Positions 42,044-51,403 of a stretch of 64,000 nt of DNA are shown in pieces (position 1 is the stretch's first letter; the number at the start of each line of letters is the position of its first letter). Under the pieces are notes generated by a model. The model ran no database searches, was not told where the DNA came from, and was given only the letters and a program-made list of their open reading frames with translations. A program made the position numbers and the translations under genes. The stretch comes from Mycobacterium genavense ATCC 51234. GTDB taxonomy: Bacteria; Actinomycetota; Actinomycetes; Mycobacteriales; Mycobacteriaceae. Where the stretch lies: NCBI RefSeq assembly GCF_000526915.1, contig NZ_JAGZ01000001.1, positions 558,001 through 622,000 on the forward strand, in the 5' to 3' direction.

Positions 42044-42160
42044 TCACCACGGAATCTTCGGCAGCGCATTGGCCACCGCCAACGCCACGATCACCCCGGC
42101 GACCACCGTCGCCCACCAGTCCACCGATATCGAGCCGACCCGCTCGCGCCAATCACTCAC
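42044..42160 (-). CDS. 38-residue single-helix membrane protein
   Basis: GTG 42160 to TGA 42044-42046. It has a short polar N-terminus ([15 protein letters not shown]) and one membrane helix ([18 protein letters not shown]), then KIPW. It ends 4 bases before the GTG of the YeiH-type transporter and begins 55 bases after the cysC stop, so it looks like a member of the same operon. The size, single helix and position suggest an accessory subunit of the transporter; this is inference. Confidence 0.6.
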   Translation of the reverse strand: MSDWRERVGSISVDWWATVVAGVIVALAVANALPKIPW

Positions 42161-42215
42161 GCACGCATATTGCCGGGCCCGGCGTGGCGGGCCAAGGGAT
42201 CGGCTCGCGCTGAAT

Positions 42216-44124
42216 CTAGCTGGGGCGCCGGGGGCTGCGCTCGTCGAGCAACGCGATGACCCGGGCGGCGAGTTCGTCGATATCGGCGCCGGACGTGTCG
42301 AGCACCAGGTCGGGACTCTCCGGCGGTTCGTATGGTGCGTCGACACCGGTAAAGCCTTTGAGTTCGCCCCGGCGGGCCCGCGCGTACAGGGGTCACGCCC
42401 TCCGCACTCGGCCAGCGAGGTGGCGACGTGCACCTCGATGAAGGGCAGCTTGGCGGCGTCGTTGAGCGCCCGCGCGGTCTCGCGGTCCGACGCCAGCGGT
42501 GACACCAGCGAGGCCAGGGCGACCACACCGGCGTCGGCCAGCAGGCGAGTCAAATGACCGACGCGCCTGATGTTTTCGGTCCGATCGCCGGGGGAGAAGC
42601 CCAAATCGTCGGACAACCCGTGCCGCAGGTTGTCGCCGTCGAGCAGATAGGCCATTCGGCCGGATTCGACGAGCGCGCGCTCGACGGCCACCGCGACGGT
42701 GGACTTGCCGGATGCCGGCAGCCCGGTGAACCAGATCGTCGCCCCGGCCTGTCCGGTGGCGCGCCACCGGTGCCCCCGGTCCAGTGCCGAGGGATGCCAG
42801 CGAATGTCGGTGCGCGGGTGCGTTCCCGGCTTGACCTCGCGCGCCTCGATGATGGTACCGCGCCGACGGTGTCGTTGGTGGTCTCGTCGATCAGGATGAA
42901 CGCGCCGCTGTCGCGATTGTCGGTGTAGCTGTCGGCGATCACGACCGAGCTGGTTCGCAGGGTCATGGTGCCGATGTCGTTGAGCGCCAGCTCAACTGGC
43001 TGGTCGAGTTCGTCGAGTGTCTCCGGATCCAGCCGCGAGTGCAGTTCCTGCACCGTGGCCCGCACGGTCTTGGAGGTTTGTTTGAGGGCGAGCCGGTCGC
43101 CGGCGCGCAGCGGGGTGTCGACGAACCAGCACACCGTCGCGTCCAGTTCGCGGGCCGACACCGGCAGCACCGCGTCGTCGGCCCCGCTGACCAGCACCTC
43201 ACCCCGGCCCACGTCGATGTCGTCGGCCAACTCGATCGAAACCGACAGCGGCGCAACAGCTGTGCTGCGCTCGTCGTCCAGGGTGTCCAGCGCGGTCACC
43301 GTCGAGCGGGTACCGGCGGGCAGCGAGATCACCGGGTCGCTGACCGCCAGCGTTCCCGCCGCAAGCCGTCCGGTGTAGCGGCGCCGCACGTCGGCGGTCG
43401 GTCGCGAAACCCACTGCACGGGCAGGCGCAGCCGGGCCGGCTTGGCGTTCGGCGCGGCCAGTTCGATGCCCTCCAGGTACTCCAGCAGGGTGGGACCGTG
43501 GTACCACGGCGTGCGCTCGGAGCGGTGCACGACGTTGTCGCCGTGCTTGGCCGCGGTCGGGATCACCGTGATGTCCACCTCGCCCAGCCGGGCCGCCAAC
43601 CGCCGCAGCTCTTCCTCGACGGCCGTGAATCCGGCCTGGTCGAAGTCGATCAGGCCGATCTTGTTGACGGTCGCGACAAAGTGCTTGATGCCCAACAGCT
43701 TCGCGATCCGGGCGTGCCTTCGGGTCTGGCGCAGCACCCCGGCGCGCGCGTCGACCAGCAGGATGGCCACGTGGGCGTTGGACGCGCCGGTGAACATGTT
43801 GCGGGTGTAGCGCTCGTGGCCGGGCGTGTCGGCCAGGATGTAGCTGCGCGACGTGGTGGAGAAGAAACGGTAGGCGACGTCGATCGTGATGCCTTGTTCG
43901 CGTTCGGCACGAAGACCGTCCGACAGTGCCGCGAGGTCGGCGACGCCCTCGTCGTCGGTCACGGCTTCCAGGTGGTCCAGGGGCAGGCTGTCGGTGTCGT
44001 GCAGCAGCCGCCCGATCAGCGTGCTCTTGCCGTCGTCGACCGAACCGGAGGTGGCGATGCGCAGCAGCTGCCGCGTGCCGCCCTGGTGCGGCCGGCTCGG
44101 TGCGGCGTTCTCGGTGGCCGTCAT
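42216..44124 (-). pseudogene. cysNC: ATP sulfurylase GTPase subunit fused to APS kinase (CysNC); APS-kinase part frameshifted
   Basis: The CysN part is intact: G1 GSVDDGKSTLIGRLLHD, G3 DTPGHERY, G4 NKIG, then beta-barrel domains to NDTVGA. It powers ATP sulfurylase. A single G is missing near 42859, shifting into the linker (EAREVKPGTHPRTDIRWHPS) and the CysC domain with P-loop GLPASGKST and LLDGDNLRHGLSDDLGFSPG. After LAECGGRDP a further 7 bases are missing (near 42389; relatives read KGLYARARAG), shifting again to the normal end ELKGFTGVDAPYEPPESPD, stopping at 42216-42218. The ATG at 44124 overlaps the cysD stop. APS kinase from this copy should be inactive; the GTPase part may still be made. 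Confidence 0.87.
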
Positions 44125-45038
44125 CAGAAGTAGCCCTCTCGCTTGCGGTCTTCCATCGCCGCGGCCGACGTCCGGTCGTCGGCTCGTGTCTCGCCGCGCT
44201 CGGACACCGTCGCGGCCGAGATCTCGGCGATCACCCCGGTGATGTCGGTCGCCCGGGAACGCACCGCCCCGGTGATGGTCAGGTCGCCGACGGTGCGGTA
44301 GCGCACCCACTCGACGGCGGATGTCTCCCCGTTGCGCGGGGCGGCGTATTCCGACACCGCCAGCAGGATGCCGTCGCGCTCGAACACCTCGCGCTCGTGT
44401 GCGTAGTAAATCGACGGTATTTCAAGGCTTTCCAGCTCGATGCAGCGCCAGACGTCGAGTTCGGTCCAGTTGCTCAGCGGGAACACCCGCACCTGCTCGC
44501 CCTTCTTGATCCGGCCGTTGTACAGCGACCAGGGCTCCGGCCGTTGCGCGCGGGGATCCCACTGGCCGAACTCGTCGCGGAAGCTCAGGATCCGCTCCTT
44601 GGCCCGGGCCCGCTCCTCGTCGCGGCGGGCGCCGCCGAACGCAGCATCGAACCCGCCGGCCTCCAGTGCGTCGAGCAGCGTGCGCGTCTGCGCCCGGTTG
44701 CGCGACGCGCCGGGACCGGGATCGGGAATCCGGCCGTTGTCAATGGATTCCTGCACCGACGCGACGATCAGCTTGTGTCCGACGCCGGCGACCCGGCGGT
44801 CGCGAAACTCGATGACCTCGGCGAAGTTGTGACCGGTGTCGACATGCATCACCGGGAACGGCAACGGCAGCGGTCGAAAAGCCTTCTCCGCCAAGCGAAG
44901 AAGCACGATCGAATCCTTACCGGCGGAGAACAGCAGCACGGGGCGCTCCAGCTCGGCGACGACCTCGCGGATGATGTGCACCGCTTCCGCTTCCAGCAGC
45001 CGCAATTCGTCGACCCGGGTTTCGGTCGTGGTCGTCAT
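44124..45038 (-). CDS. cysD: ATP sulfurylase small subunit CysD
   Basis: A 304-residue PP-loop enzyme making adenosine-5'-phosphosulfate from sulfate and ATP, paired with CysN. Features: [19 protein letters not shown] (PP-loop), [33 protein letters not shown], and [20 protein letters not shown]. The ATG at 45038 overlaps the stf0 TGA by ATGA, so sulfate activation is translationally coupled to the sulfotransferase. Intact. Confidence 0.92.
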   Translation of the reverse strand: MTTTTETRVDELRLLEAEAVHIIREVVAELERPVLLFSAGKDSIVLLRLAEKAFRPLPLPFPVMHVDTGHNFAEVIEFRDRRVAGVGHKLIVASVQESIDNGRIPDPGPGASRNRAQTRTLLDALEAGGFDAAFGGARRDEERARAKERILSFRDEFGQWDPRAQRPEPWSLYNGRIKKGEQVRVFPLSNWTELDVWRCIELESLEIPSIYYAHEREVFERDGILLAVSEYAAPRNGETSAVEWVRYRTVGDLTITGAVRSRATDITGVIAEISAATVSERGETRADDRTSAAAMEDRKREGYF

Positions 45039-45838
45039 GTAGGTAGCCCCTCTCGTTCGGCGTCGGCCCGGTACCGGTCCACCCAGTCGTCGGAACGCTT
45101 GTCGGCTTGCCGCTCCAGCACCGGTGCCGGCGCCAGCCGGGGGTCGAACCCGAGCGCCTCGAGGATGGCGGCCACCACCTGAGTCAGGTTGCGCCACAAC
45201 ACCGGATAGGGCACCTCCATCGGTTTGACGTCCTCCTCGGCGAACCAGGTCTGCCAGCCCCTCTCCTGCTCGCGCAGCATGGTGACGACGTGGGCGATGG
45301 CTCCGGCGTGATAGGTGGCACGCGCATCGCGGGTTGGATCGGGTCTACCCCGCCAGACCCGGGTCTGCACGGCCCGCCAGAACGACACCGCTTGGGAGAC
45401 CACGTCGGGCCGGTGGATGTGAATGAGCAGTGGTTCCTCGCCGACGTCGTCGCGAATCGCGGCCAGCAGGCCGTCGCCGGAGCGGTTCGGCAGTTCGCTT
45501 GCGCGGTTCAACAGCAGCGGGGTCTGATTCCACATCAGCTTGCCGCCCCAGACGCCGTTCAGTGTCCTGCCGACGGTGCGGATGTAGTCGCGCCAGATCT
45601 CGGCGGGCGCGAGGTCGGGTGTGCCTTCGTCGAAGGGATCGAGCAGGTTCAGGATCGACTCGTCGTCGACGCCCGCGAACCACTCCCGCGGCTGGGGCGC
45701 CTGGCTGGTCTTGGGCAGATATTGGAAGAACTCCTGAGGCTCGCCGGCCACGCCGGTCGCGCGCAGCGATTCGACGAGCAGCGTGCTGCCGCTGCGCTGG
45801 GACGCCAGCACCAGATACGACGACGGTTTTTCGGCCAC
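45035..45838 (-). CDS. stf0: Trehalose 2-sulfotransferase Stf0
   Basis: A 267-residue PAPS-dependent sulfotransferase, the enzyme that makes trehalose-2-sulfate as the first step of sulfolipid synthesis in M. tuberculosis (Rv0295c). The PAPS-binding loop is [65 protein letters not shown] and the C-terminal [17 protein letters not shown] follow. The GTG at 45838 aligns exactly with the known N-terminus and gives the same length; a TTG two codons earlier is the alternative. Unlike M. tuberculosis, the gene is in an operon with cysD and cysNC. Intact. Confidence 0.9.
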   Translation of the reverse strand: MAEKPSSYLVLASQRSGSTLLVESLRATGVAGEPQEFFQYLPKTSQAPQPREWFAGVDDESILNLLDPFDEGTPDLAPAEIWRDYIRTVGRTLNGVWGGKLMWNQTPLLLNRASELPNRSGDGLLAAIRDDVGEEPLLIHIHRPDVVSQAVSFWRAVQTRVWRGRPDPTRDARATYHAGAIAHVVTMLREQERGWQTWFAEEDVKPMEVPYPVLWRNLTQVVAAILEALGFDPRLAPAPVLERQADKRSDDWVDRYRADAEREGLPT

Positions 45839-45918
45839 CAGCAAAGCCTAGCCGGACGAAAACACGCTGCAATCTGGGAATTTTCCTTCACGCTGAGCAT
45901 AATTCGCCCCGGCCGCCG

Positions 45919-46332
45919 CTAGATGTGTCCGGGCATGCCGCCCATCGCCGGTCCGGTATCTATCGGGGGCGCGATCGGTGGTGGCGGTGGCGGTGGGGGA
46001 ATGACCGATGGCGTGGGCGGCAGGAACGGACTTCCCACGCACGCCGCGTCGGCGGGGTTGGACAGGCATTGTGGATCCAGTGGGCCGGTGGGCGACTCGG
46101 GAAGTCCGGGCGGTGTGGGAGCTGTGGGCGGGCCCACCCAATACGGACCGCCCACACAGGCGGCGTATCCGGGGTTCTGCAAACACCGGGGATCATCGGG
46201 ACCGGTGGGCAGGTCGGCGGAAAAGAGCGCCGCGTTCGCGGGTACGCGCGCAGGAACAAGTGCGATAACGGCAACGGCCACAGCCATTTTCGCGACCTTG
46301 ACGCAGGCATGTGAGACCAACGAACGAATCAT
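45919..46332 (-). CDS. Secreted proline-rich protein with two Cys-containing repeats
   Basis: A 137-residue exported protein. A signal peptide (VAKMAVAVAVIALVPARVPA, cleaved near NAAL) is followed by two copies of a repeat of the form GPxDPxCLxNPxxAACVGxP, at about residues 43-62 and 82-101, separated by Pro-rich linkers. The C-terminus is a polyproline run and a Gly/Met tail. Each repeat has two cysteines six residues apart, likely disulfide-bonded. No family with known function is recognised. Confidence 0.65.
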   Translation of the reverse strand: MIRSLVSHACVKVAKMAVAVAVIALVPARVPANAALFSADLPTGPDDPRCLQNPGYAACVGGPYWVGPPTAPTPPGLPESPTGPLDPQCLSNPADAACVGSPFLPPTPSVIPPPPPPPPIAPPIDTGPAMGGMPGHI

Positions 46333-46437
46333 CGAACCCCCCTTTGAGTGCGGCCGTCAATTGGACCATCGCATCCGGCGAAGCGCAGGTCAATACCTGG
46401 TGCCGAACGCATTGTCGAAAGCCCGTCAGCAACAGTC

Positions 46438-48030
46438 CTATCCCCGCTCCAGCACCCGCAGGCCCAGCGAAAACAGCAGGCGCACTTGCGGATCGCCCAG
46501 CGAGGTCGACAGCAGCTTCTCGATCCGACGGATACGGTAGCGAACCGTGTTGGGATGCACCTGCAACAAGTGCGCGGCGAGGCCGACGTCGCCGAAGGTG
46601 TCCAGATAGGTCCGAAGAGTCTTGGCCAGCAAGGGGTCCCGCTCGTGCAAGTCGCGTATCCGCGGGTCGATTAACCGCTGGTCGGTTCCGATCGTCGTGA
46701 CGATCTCGTCCAGCAAGACGGTGGTGCGCGCCTCGGCCAGCGATGTCACTTGTCCAATCGAAACCGGATGCCGCTCAGCGCTATCCAGTACCCGATCGAC
46801 CTCGCTGCGCGCTTCGGCGATGCCGGCCAGGCCCGCGACCGGCGCGGCGATGGCCGCCCGCAGCTCGACACCGAGTTCGGTGCGCAGCGCGCTGATGGTG
46901 CCCCGGACCCACGACGTGACCGACCGGGCCGTCGAGGTTTGGGGCAACAGCACATACATCCGCGAGCCCCGCGATGCGACCTGGGCGTCCCGGCGAAAAG
47001 CGCTGGCGCTCAACGCCAGCACATCGGTCAGCCGAGCATGACGGGCCCCGGCGTCGGTGGCGTCCCAGCCGATCAGCGCCGCGGTGCCGTCGGCGGCCAG
47101 CCCCAGCTCGCGGGCGATCCCCGCCATGTCGGCCGGCTCGCCGTCGGCCAGGCCGAGCAGTTGTTGCACCCGTCGCGCATGCGTCGACGGCCGCGCCGCC
47201 AGCCGGAACATGATGCGGGCGGCCAGCACCGCCGCACCGCGCAAGATCTCTTCGGCGTCGTCGGCCAGCGGCGCCGAGCCCTGTTGCACCCAGATGGTGC
47301 CGGCGAACACCGGGGGCCGGCGGGGCCCGGCCGGTGGCTGATAGATCCCGATCGCCAACCGCGGGCGCAGGCCCAGCTCCGGGCGTTCGGCGACGCGAAC
47401 CACTTCACCGCCGGACCGCAGCGCGTCGAAAATGCCCCATTGGTCGATCCATTTCAAATGCTCGGGTGGCCCGGCGCGGCCCAGGATGGAAAGCCGGCGT
47501 AGCTCGTCGGCCTCGTCGTTGGAGGCCGAGTAGGCGAGCACGTGCGATTGGGCGTTTTCGATGCTGACCATGCCGTGGATGCGATCGGCCAGCGATTGCG
47601 CCAGGCCGAACAGGTCGGTGCCGGAGTCTTCCGTCGAATCGGTGCGATCGCCGTGGTGCTCCAAGACGTGGTTGACCAATTGGTAGAGCCGCTCCCAGCG
47701 GGCCCGCGGCTCGACGGCGATCACCGCCGACCCGACCGCGACCGCCTTGGTCACCAGCGCGTTCGACGGCTCCTTGGCGAAGATCGCGACCGGCGCGCGC
47801 TCGCGCGCCTGCTTGTCGATCCAGGCGGGTACCTCGTCGTCGCTGACCCCCAGCAGGAAGAACACGTCGGAGCTTGCCGCTGCCGGCAGGCCGAGGCGGA
47901 CGTCGTCGGAATCGATCAGCGCGGCCGACCCCACCGGCAGGTCCAGACCGCGCGGCGCCTCCACCAGGCTGACCAGCGTCGCATCCAGAGCGAGCAGCAG
48001 CTGGCCCAGTCCGACGCGAGGCACCCGCAT
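46438..48030 (-). CDS. pruC: PucR/CdaR-type regulator of proline catabolism (PruC, Rv1186c-like)
   Basis: A 530-residue regulator with an N-terminal PucR-like sensory domain, a GGDEF-like middle region and a C-terminal helix-turn-helix of the PucR type (TLRTYLDTFGDVGLAAHLLQ, then VHPNTVRYRIRRIEKLL). The Rv1186c protein activates the proline utilisation genes. It is divergent from rocA with 84 bp between the starts. The ATG at 48030 (MRVPRVGLGQLLLALDATL) is the family N-terminus. Intact. Confidence 0.88.
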   Translation of the reverse strand: MRVPRVGLGQLLLALDATLVSLVEAPRGLDLPVGSAALIDSDDVRLGLPAAASSDVFFLLGVSDDEVPAWIDKQARERAPVAIFAKEPSNALVTKAVAVGSAVIAVEPRARWERLYQLVNHVLEHHGDRTDSTEDSGTDLFGLAQSLADRIHGMVSIENAQSHVLAYSASNDEADELRRLSILGRAGPPEHLKWIDQWGIFDALRSGGEVVRVAERPELGLRPRLAIGIYQPPAGPRRPPVFAGTIWVQQGSAPLADDAEEILRGAAVLAARIMFRLAARPSTHARRVQQLLGLADGEPADMAGIARELGLAADGTAALIGWDATDAGARHARLTDVLALSASAFRRDAQVASRGSRMYVLLPQTSTARSVTSWVRGTISALRTELGVELRAAIAAPVAGLAGIAEARSEVDRVLDSAERHPVSIGQVTSLAEARTTVLLDEIVTTIGTDQRLIDPRIRDLHERDPLLAKTLRTYLDTFGDVGLAAHLLQVHPNTVRYRIRRIEKLLSTSLGDPQVRLLFSLGLRVLERG

Positions 48031-48053
48031 ACTGTCCGATCCTACTACGCAGC

Positions 48054-48067
48054 ACAAATTATCTTGT
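48054..48067. promoter_or_regulatory. Candidate PruC operator
   Basis: In the 84-bp gap between the divergent pruC and rocA genes there is an AT-rich inverted repeat ACAA-ATTATC-TTGT. It is the only clear palindrome there and is the likely regulator-binding site, by position only. Confidence 0.4.
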
Positions 48068-48114
48068 CCAATCAGCCAACAGATCGCGGGCCCGCGCCGA
48101 GGATCCTGGGCAGC

Positions 48115-49746
48115 ATGGATGCGATCACCCAGGTGCCGATGCCGGCCAACGACCCGGTCCATGACTACGCCCCGCACTCGCCCGAACGCGCCCGCCTGTA
48201 CACCGAACTCGCCGGGCTGGCCGACGATCCGATCGAGCTCCCGCACGTCATCGGCGGCGAACACCGGATGGGCGACGGCGAGCGCATCGATGTCGTCCAG
48301 CCACACCGGCACGCCGCCGCGCTGGGCACCCTGACCAACGCCGGCCACGCCGACGCGACCGCGGCGATCGAAGCCGCGATGGCCGCCAAGCACGACTGGG
48401 CGGCGCTGCCTTTCGACGAGCGGGCGGCGGTGTTCCTGCGGGCCGCCGATCTGCTGGCCGGCCCGTGGCGGGAGAAGATCGCCGCCGCGACGATGCTCGG
48501 CCAGTCTAAGTCGGTCTACCAGGCCGAGATCGACTCCCCGTGCGAGCAGATCGACTTCTGGCGGTTCAACGTGGCCTTCGCCCAGCAGATCCTGGCGCAG
48601 CAGCCGGTCAGCGGGCCGGGGGAGTGGAACCGCAGCGACTACCGCCCGCTGGACGGCTTCGTCTACGCGATCACGCCGTTCAACTTCACCTCGATCGCGG
48701 GCAACCTGCCGACCGCGCCCGCGCTGATGGGCAACACCGTGGTGTGGAAGCCGTCGATCACCCAGACCCTGTCCGCGTATCTGACCATGCGGTTGCTCGA
48801 GGCGGCTGGGTTACCGCCCGGGGTGATCAACCTGGTCACCGGCGACGGGTTCGCGGTTTCCGAGGTGGCACTGGCGGATCCGCGGCTGGCCGGCATTCAC
48901 TTCACCGGGTCGACGGCCACCTTTCAGTATTTGTGGCAGCAGGTGGGCGCCAATATCGGCCGCTACCACAGCTATCCGCGGCTGGTCGGCGAGACCGGCG
49001 GAAAGGATTTTGTGCTCTCCCACGCTTCGGCGCGCCCGGAGGTGTTGTGCACGGCGCTGATTCGCGGGGCATTCGACTATCAGGGCCAGAAATGCTCGGC
49101 GGCGTCGCGGGCATTCATCCCGCATTCGGTGTGGCAGCGCATGGGCGACGACTTCCTGGGCGCGACGGCCGGGTTGAGCTACGGCGACGTCACCGACCTG
49201 ACCAACTACGGTGGCGCGCTGATCGACCGCCGGGCCTTCGACAAGAACGTCGCCGCCATCGAACGGGCCAAGGGCGCATCCGGTGTCACGATCGCGGTCG
49301 GTGGCGAATACGACGACAGCGTAGGCTATTTCGTCCGTCCCACCGTGCTGCTGTCCGACGACCCGACCGACGAGGCGTTCTCCACCGAGTACTTCGGCCC
49401 GCTGCTGTCGGTTCACGTCTACCCCGACGATTCCTACGAGCGCATCCTCGACGTGGTCGACACCGGGTCGCGCTACGCGCTGACCGGCGCGGTGATCGCC
49501 GACGATCGCCGGGCCGTGCTCGCCGCGCAGGATCGGTTGCGGTTCGCGGCCGGCAACTTCTACATCAACGACAAGCCCACCGGGGCCGTGATCGGGCGCC
49601 AGCCGTTCGGCGGATCCCGCGGCTCGGGCACCAACGACAAGGCCGGGTCGGTACTGAATCTGTTGCGCTGGACGTCGGCTCGCACCATCAAGGAGACGTT
49701 CGTCCCGGCGACTTCGCATGCGTATCCGCACATGGCGGCCGACTGA
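48115..49746 (+). CDS. rocA: 1-pyrroline-5-carboxylate dehydrogenase
   Basis: A 543-residue aldehyde-dehydrogenase-superfamily enzyme that oxidises pyrroline-5-carboxylate/glutamate semialdehyde to glutamate with NAD, the second step of proline breakdown. Motifs: DGFVYAITPFNFTSIAGNLP, NTVVWKPSITQTLSAY, GIHFTGSTATF, the catalytic Glu in LVGETGGKDF, and the catalytic Cys in DYQGQKCSAASRAF. The ATG at 48115 is used. Its stop overlaps the putA ATG. Intact; matches Rv1187. Confidence 0.93.
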   Translation: MDAITQVPMPANDPVHDYAPHSPERARLYTELAGLADDPIELPHVIGGEHRMGDGERIDVVQPHRHAAALGTLTNAGHADATAAIEAAMAAKHDWAALPFDERAAVFLRAADLLAGPWREKIAAATMLGQSKSVYQAEIDSPCEQIDFWRFNVAFAQQILAQQPVSGPGEWNRSDYRPLDGFVYAITPFNFTSIAGNLPTAPALMGNTVVWKPSITQTLSAYLTMRLLEAAGLPPGVINLVTGDGFAVSEVALADPRLAGIHFTGSTATFQYLWQQVGANIGRYHSYPRLVGETGGKDFVLSHASARPEVLCTALIRGAFDYQGQKCSAASRAFIPHSVWQRMGDDFLGATAGLSYGDVTDLTNYGGALIDRRAFDKNVAAIERAKGASGVTIAVGGEYDDSVGYFVRPTVLLSDDPTDEAFSTEYFGPLLSVHVYPDDSYERILDVVDTGSRYALTGAVIADDRRAVLAAQDRLRFAAGNFYINDKPTGAVIGRQPFGGSRGSGTNDKAGSVLNLLRWTSARTIKETFVPATSHAYPHMAAD

Positions 49747-50708
49747 TGGCCGGTGTGTTCGCGGCCACCCTGCGGCCGGCCATCATGGCCGCCAGTCGGC
49801 GTCCGGGATTGCGACGCGCCGCCGAGGGGTTGCCGGCCACCCGCCGGGTGGTGCACCGCTTCGTCCCTGGCGAGACGATCGAGTCGGCGCTGAACAGCGT
49901 TGCCGCCTTGCGCAAATCGGGCCGTTACGTCAGCATCGACTATCTGGGCGAGGATGTCCTGAACGGCGACGACGCCGACGCGGACGTGCGGGTCTACCTC
50001 GATTTGATCGAGAACCTGGGCCGCGCAGGCGATTCCGATGGCATCCGGCCCCTGGAGGTGTCCGTCAAACTGTCCGCGCTGGGGCAGTCGCTGGAGCGTG
50101 ACGGTGACAAGATCGCCCGCGAGAACGCGTGGTCGATCTGCGACGCCGCCGCGCGGGCCGGCGTGTGGGTGACGGTGGACGCCGAGAACCACACCACCAC
50201 CGATTCGACGCTGTCCATCGTGCGGAATCTGCGCACCGAATTTCCTTGGCTGGGCACCGTTTTGCAGGCCTATCTGCGCCGCACGCTCGGCGACTGCGAG
50301 GAATTCGCCGCGTCCGGCGCCCGGATCAGGTTGTGCAAGGGCGCCTACGACGAGCCGGCGTCGGTGGCCTACCGGGGCCGCGACCAGGTCACCGAGTCTT
50401 ATCTGGCCTGCCTGCGGGTGTTGATGGCCGGATCGGGGTATCCGATGGTGGCCTCGCACGACCCGGCGATCATCAGCGCGGTGCCCGCTATGGTGCGCGA
50501 ATCAGGCCGGGGTACAAGCGAATTCGAATACCAGATGCTGTACGGCATTCGCGACGACGAACAGCGCCGACTTGCGGAGGCCGGCAACCACGTGCGGGTC
50601 TACCTGCCGTTCGGCTCGCAATGGTATGGCTACTTCATGCGCCGGCTCGCCGAACGTCCCGCCAACCTGACCTTCTTCCTGCGGGCGCTGGCGCAGCGCG
50701 GCCACTGA
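49746..50708 (+). CDS. putA: Proline dehydrogenase (monofunctional)
   Basis: A 320-residue FAD-dependent proline dehydrogenase (Rv1188-like) feeding electrons to quinone and pyrroline-5-carboxylate to RocA. The TIM-barrel signatures are visible: LEVSVKLSALGQ, VTVDAENHTTTD, ARIRLCKGAYDEP, and the C-terminal YLPFGSQWYGYFMRRLAERP that binds FAD and substrate. The ATG at 49746 overlaps the rocA TGA. Intact. Confidence 0.92.
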   Translation: MAGVFAATLRPAIMAASRRPGLRRAAEGLPATRRVVHRFVPGETIESALNSVAALRKSGRYVSIDYLGEDVLNGDDADADVRVYLDLIENLGRAGDSDGIRPLEVSVKLSALGQSLERDGDKIARENAWSICDAAARAGVWVTVDAENHTTTDSTLSIVRNLRTEFPWLGTVLQAYLRRTLGDCEEFAASGARIRLCKGAYDEPASVAYRGRDQVTESYLACLRVLMAGSGYPMVASHDPAIISAVPAMVRESGRGTSEFEYQMLYGIRDDEQRRLAEAGNHVRVYLPFGSQWYGYFMRRLAERPANLTFFLRALAQRGH

Positions 50709-50766
50709 TACCCGTTGACGTGCACTGACGGCCTCGGGTGTACACTGGGGGCGCCGAGGATTCACA

Positions 50767-50793
50767 GTCAACGTCGTCACCGTCAACGTCGTC
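50767..50793 (+). repeat. Two 12-bp direct repeats
   Basis: GTCAACGTCGTC occurs at 50767-50778 and again at 50782-50793 (15-bp period), at the 3' end of the TetR gene. It is probably simple-sequence slippage in a run of Arg codons. Confidence 0.6.
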
Positions 50794-51381
50794 GCGGTCG
50801 CTCGCTGGCGAACCCGCGCACCACGTGCGCGCCGACGAACTCCGTCACGACGTCGGGGTCGTCCATGTCCCGGATCGGCGACAGTGTGCTGAACAGCGAG
50901 AACAGGATGCGCGAACCATTCGCCGGCGGCTTCGATGTCGAGGTCCTTGCGGACCTCGCCCGGTCAGCTTGGCCGCGGACAGATACGGCGCGAGGAAGTC
51001 CCCGCATTCGCGCAGCAGCACGCCCGCATCCTTGGTCAGCAGCAGGCTGATCGCTTCCTCGTCGAAGTACTCCTCGAACGCCATGACTCGTCGCGCCTGG
51101 GTGACGAACACCGCCGCCGAACACAGCTTGTTCTCGAGCGTGCCGCCCCGGTCCATCGCGATGGTCATCTTGCGATAGAACCACTCCGACGCGTGCTCGG
51201 CGCACGCCTCGATGATCGCCGCCTTGTCGCTGAAGTACTCGTAGATGGTGCTGCGGGACACCCCGGCCCGCTTGGCGATGTCGACGATCGTCGCCTTCTG
51301 CAGCCCCTGCTTACCGAAACACGCGAACGCGGACTCGACGATGAGTTCGCGGGTTTCGGTCAGCGCGGACGCCTGCGTTAT
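50783..51381 (-). pseudogene. TetR-family regulator: probable lost start and two frameshifts
   Basis: The N-terminal DNA-binding domain is clear: SAFACFGKQGLQKATIVDIA, then KRAGVSRSTIYEYFSDKAAI. The expected start, placed correctly after GGAGGGAAGGAAC, is ATA (51379-51381), consistent with a mutated ATG; the next standard start (GTG 51261) is inside the recognition helix. Further on, an extra G near 50955 and two missing bases near 50911 are needed to join YLSAAKLTG with EVRKDLDIEAAGEWFA and ILFSLFSTLSPIRDMDDPDV, ending at 50783-50785. It lies 22 bp downstream of the ltp2-like gene on the same strand, so it probably once controlled that operon. Confidence 0.75.
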
Positions 51382-51403
51382 GTTCCTTCCCTCCGCGAAA
51401 CGC

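Noticed and set aside
50767..50793. Two 12-bp repeats considered as an integrase attachment site or CRISPR-like unit
   Set aside because: Only two copies, low complexity, overlapping Arg codons at the end of the TetR frame, and no integrase or cas genes nearby.
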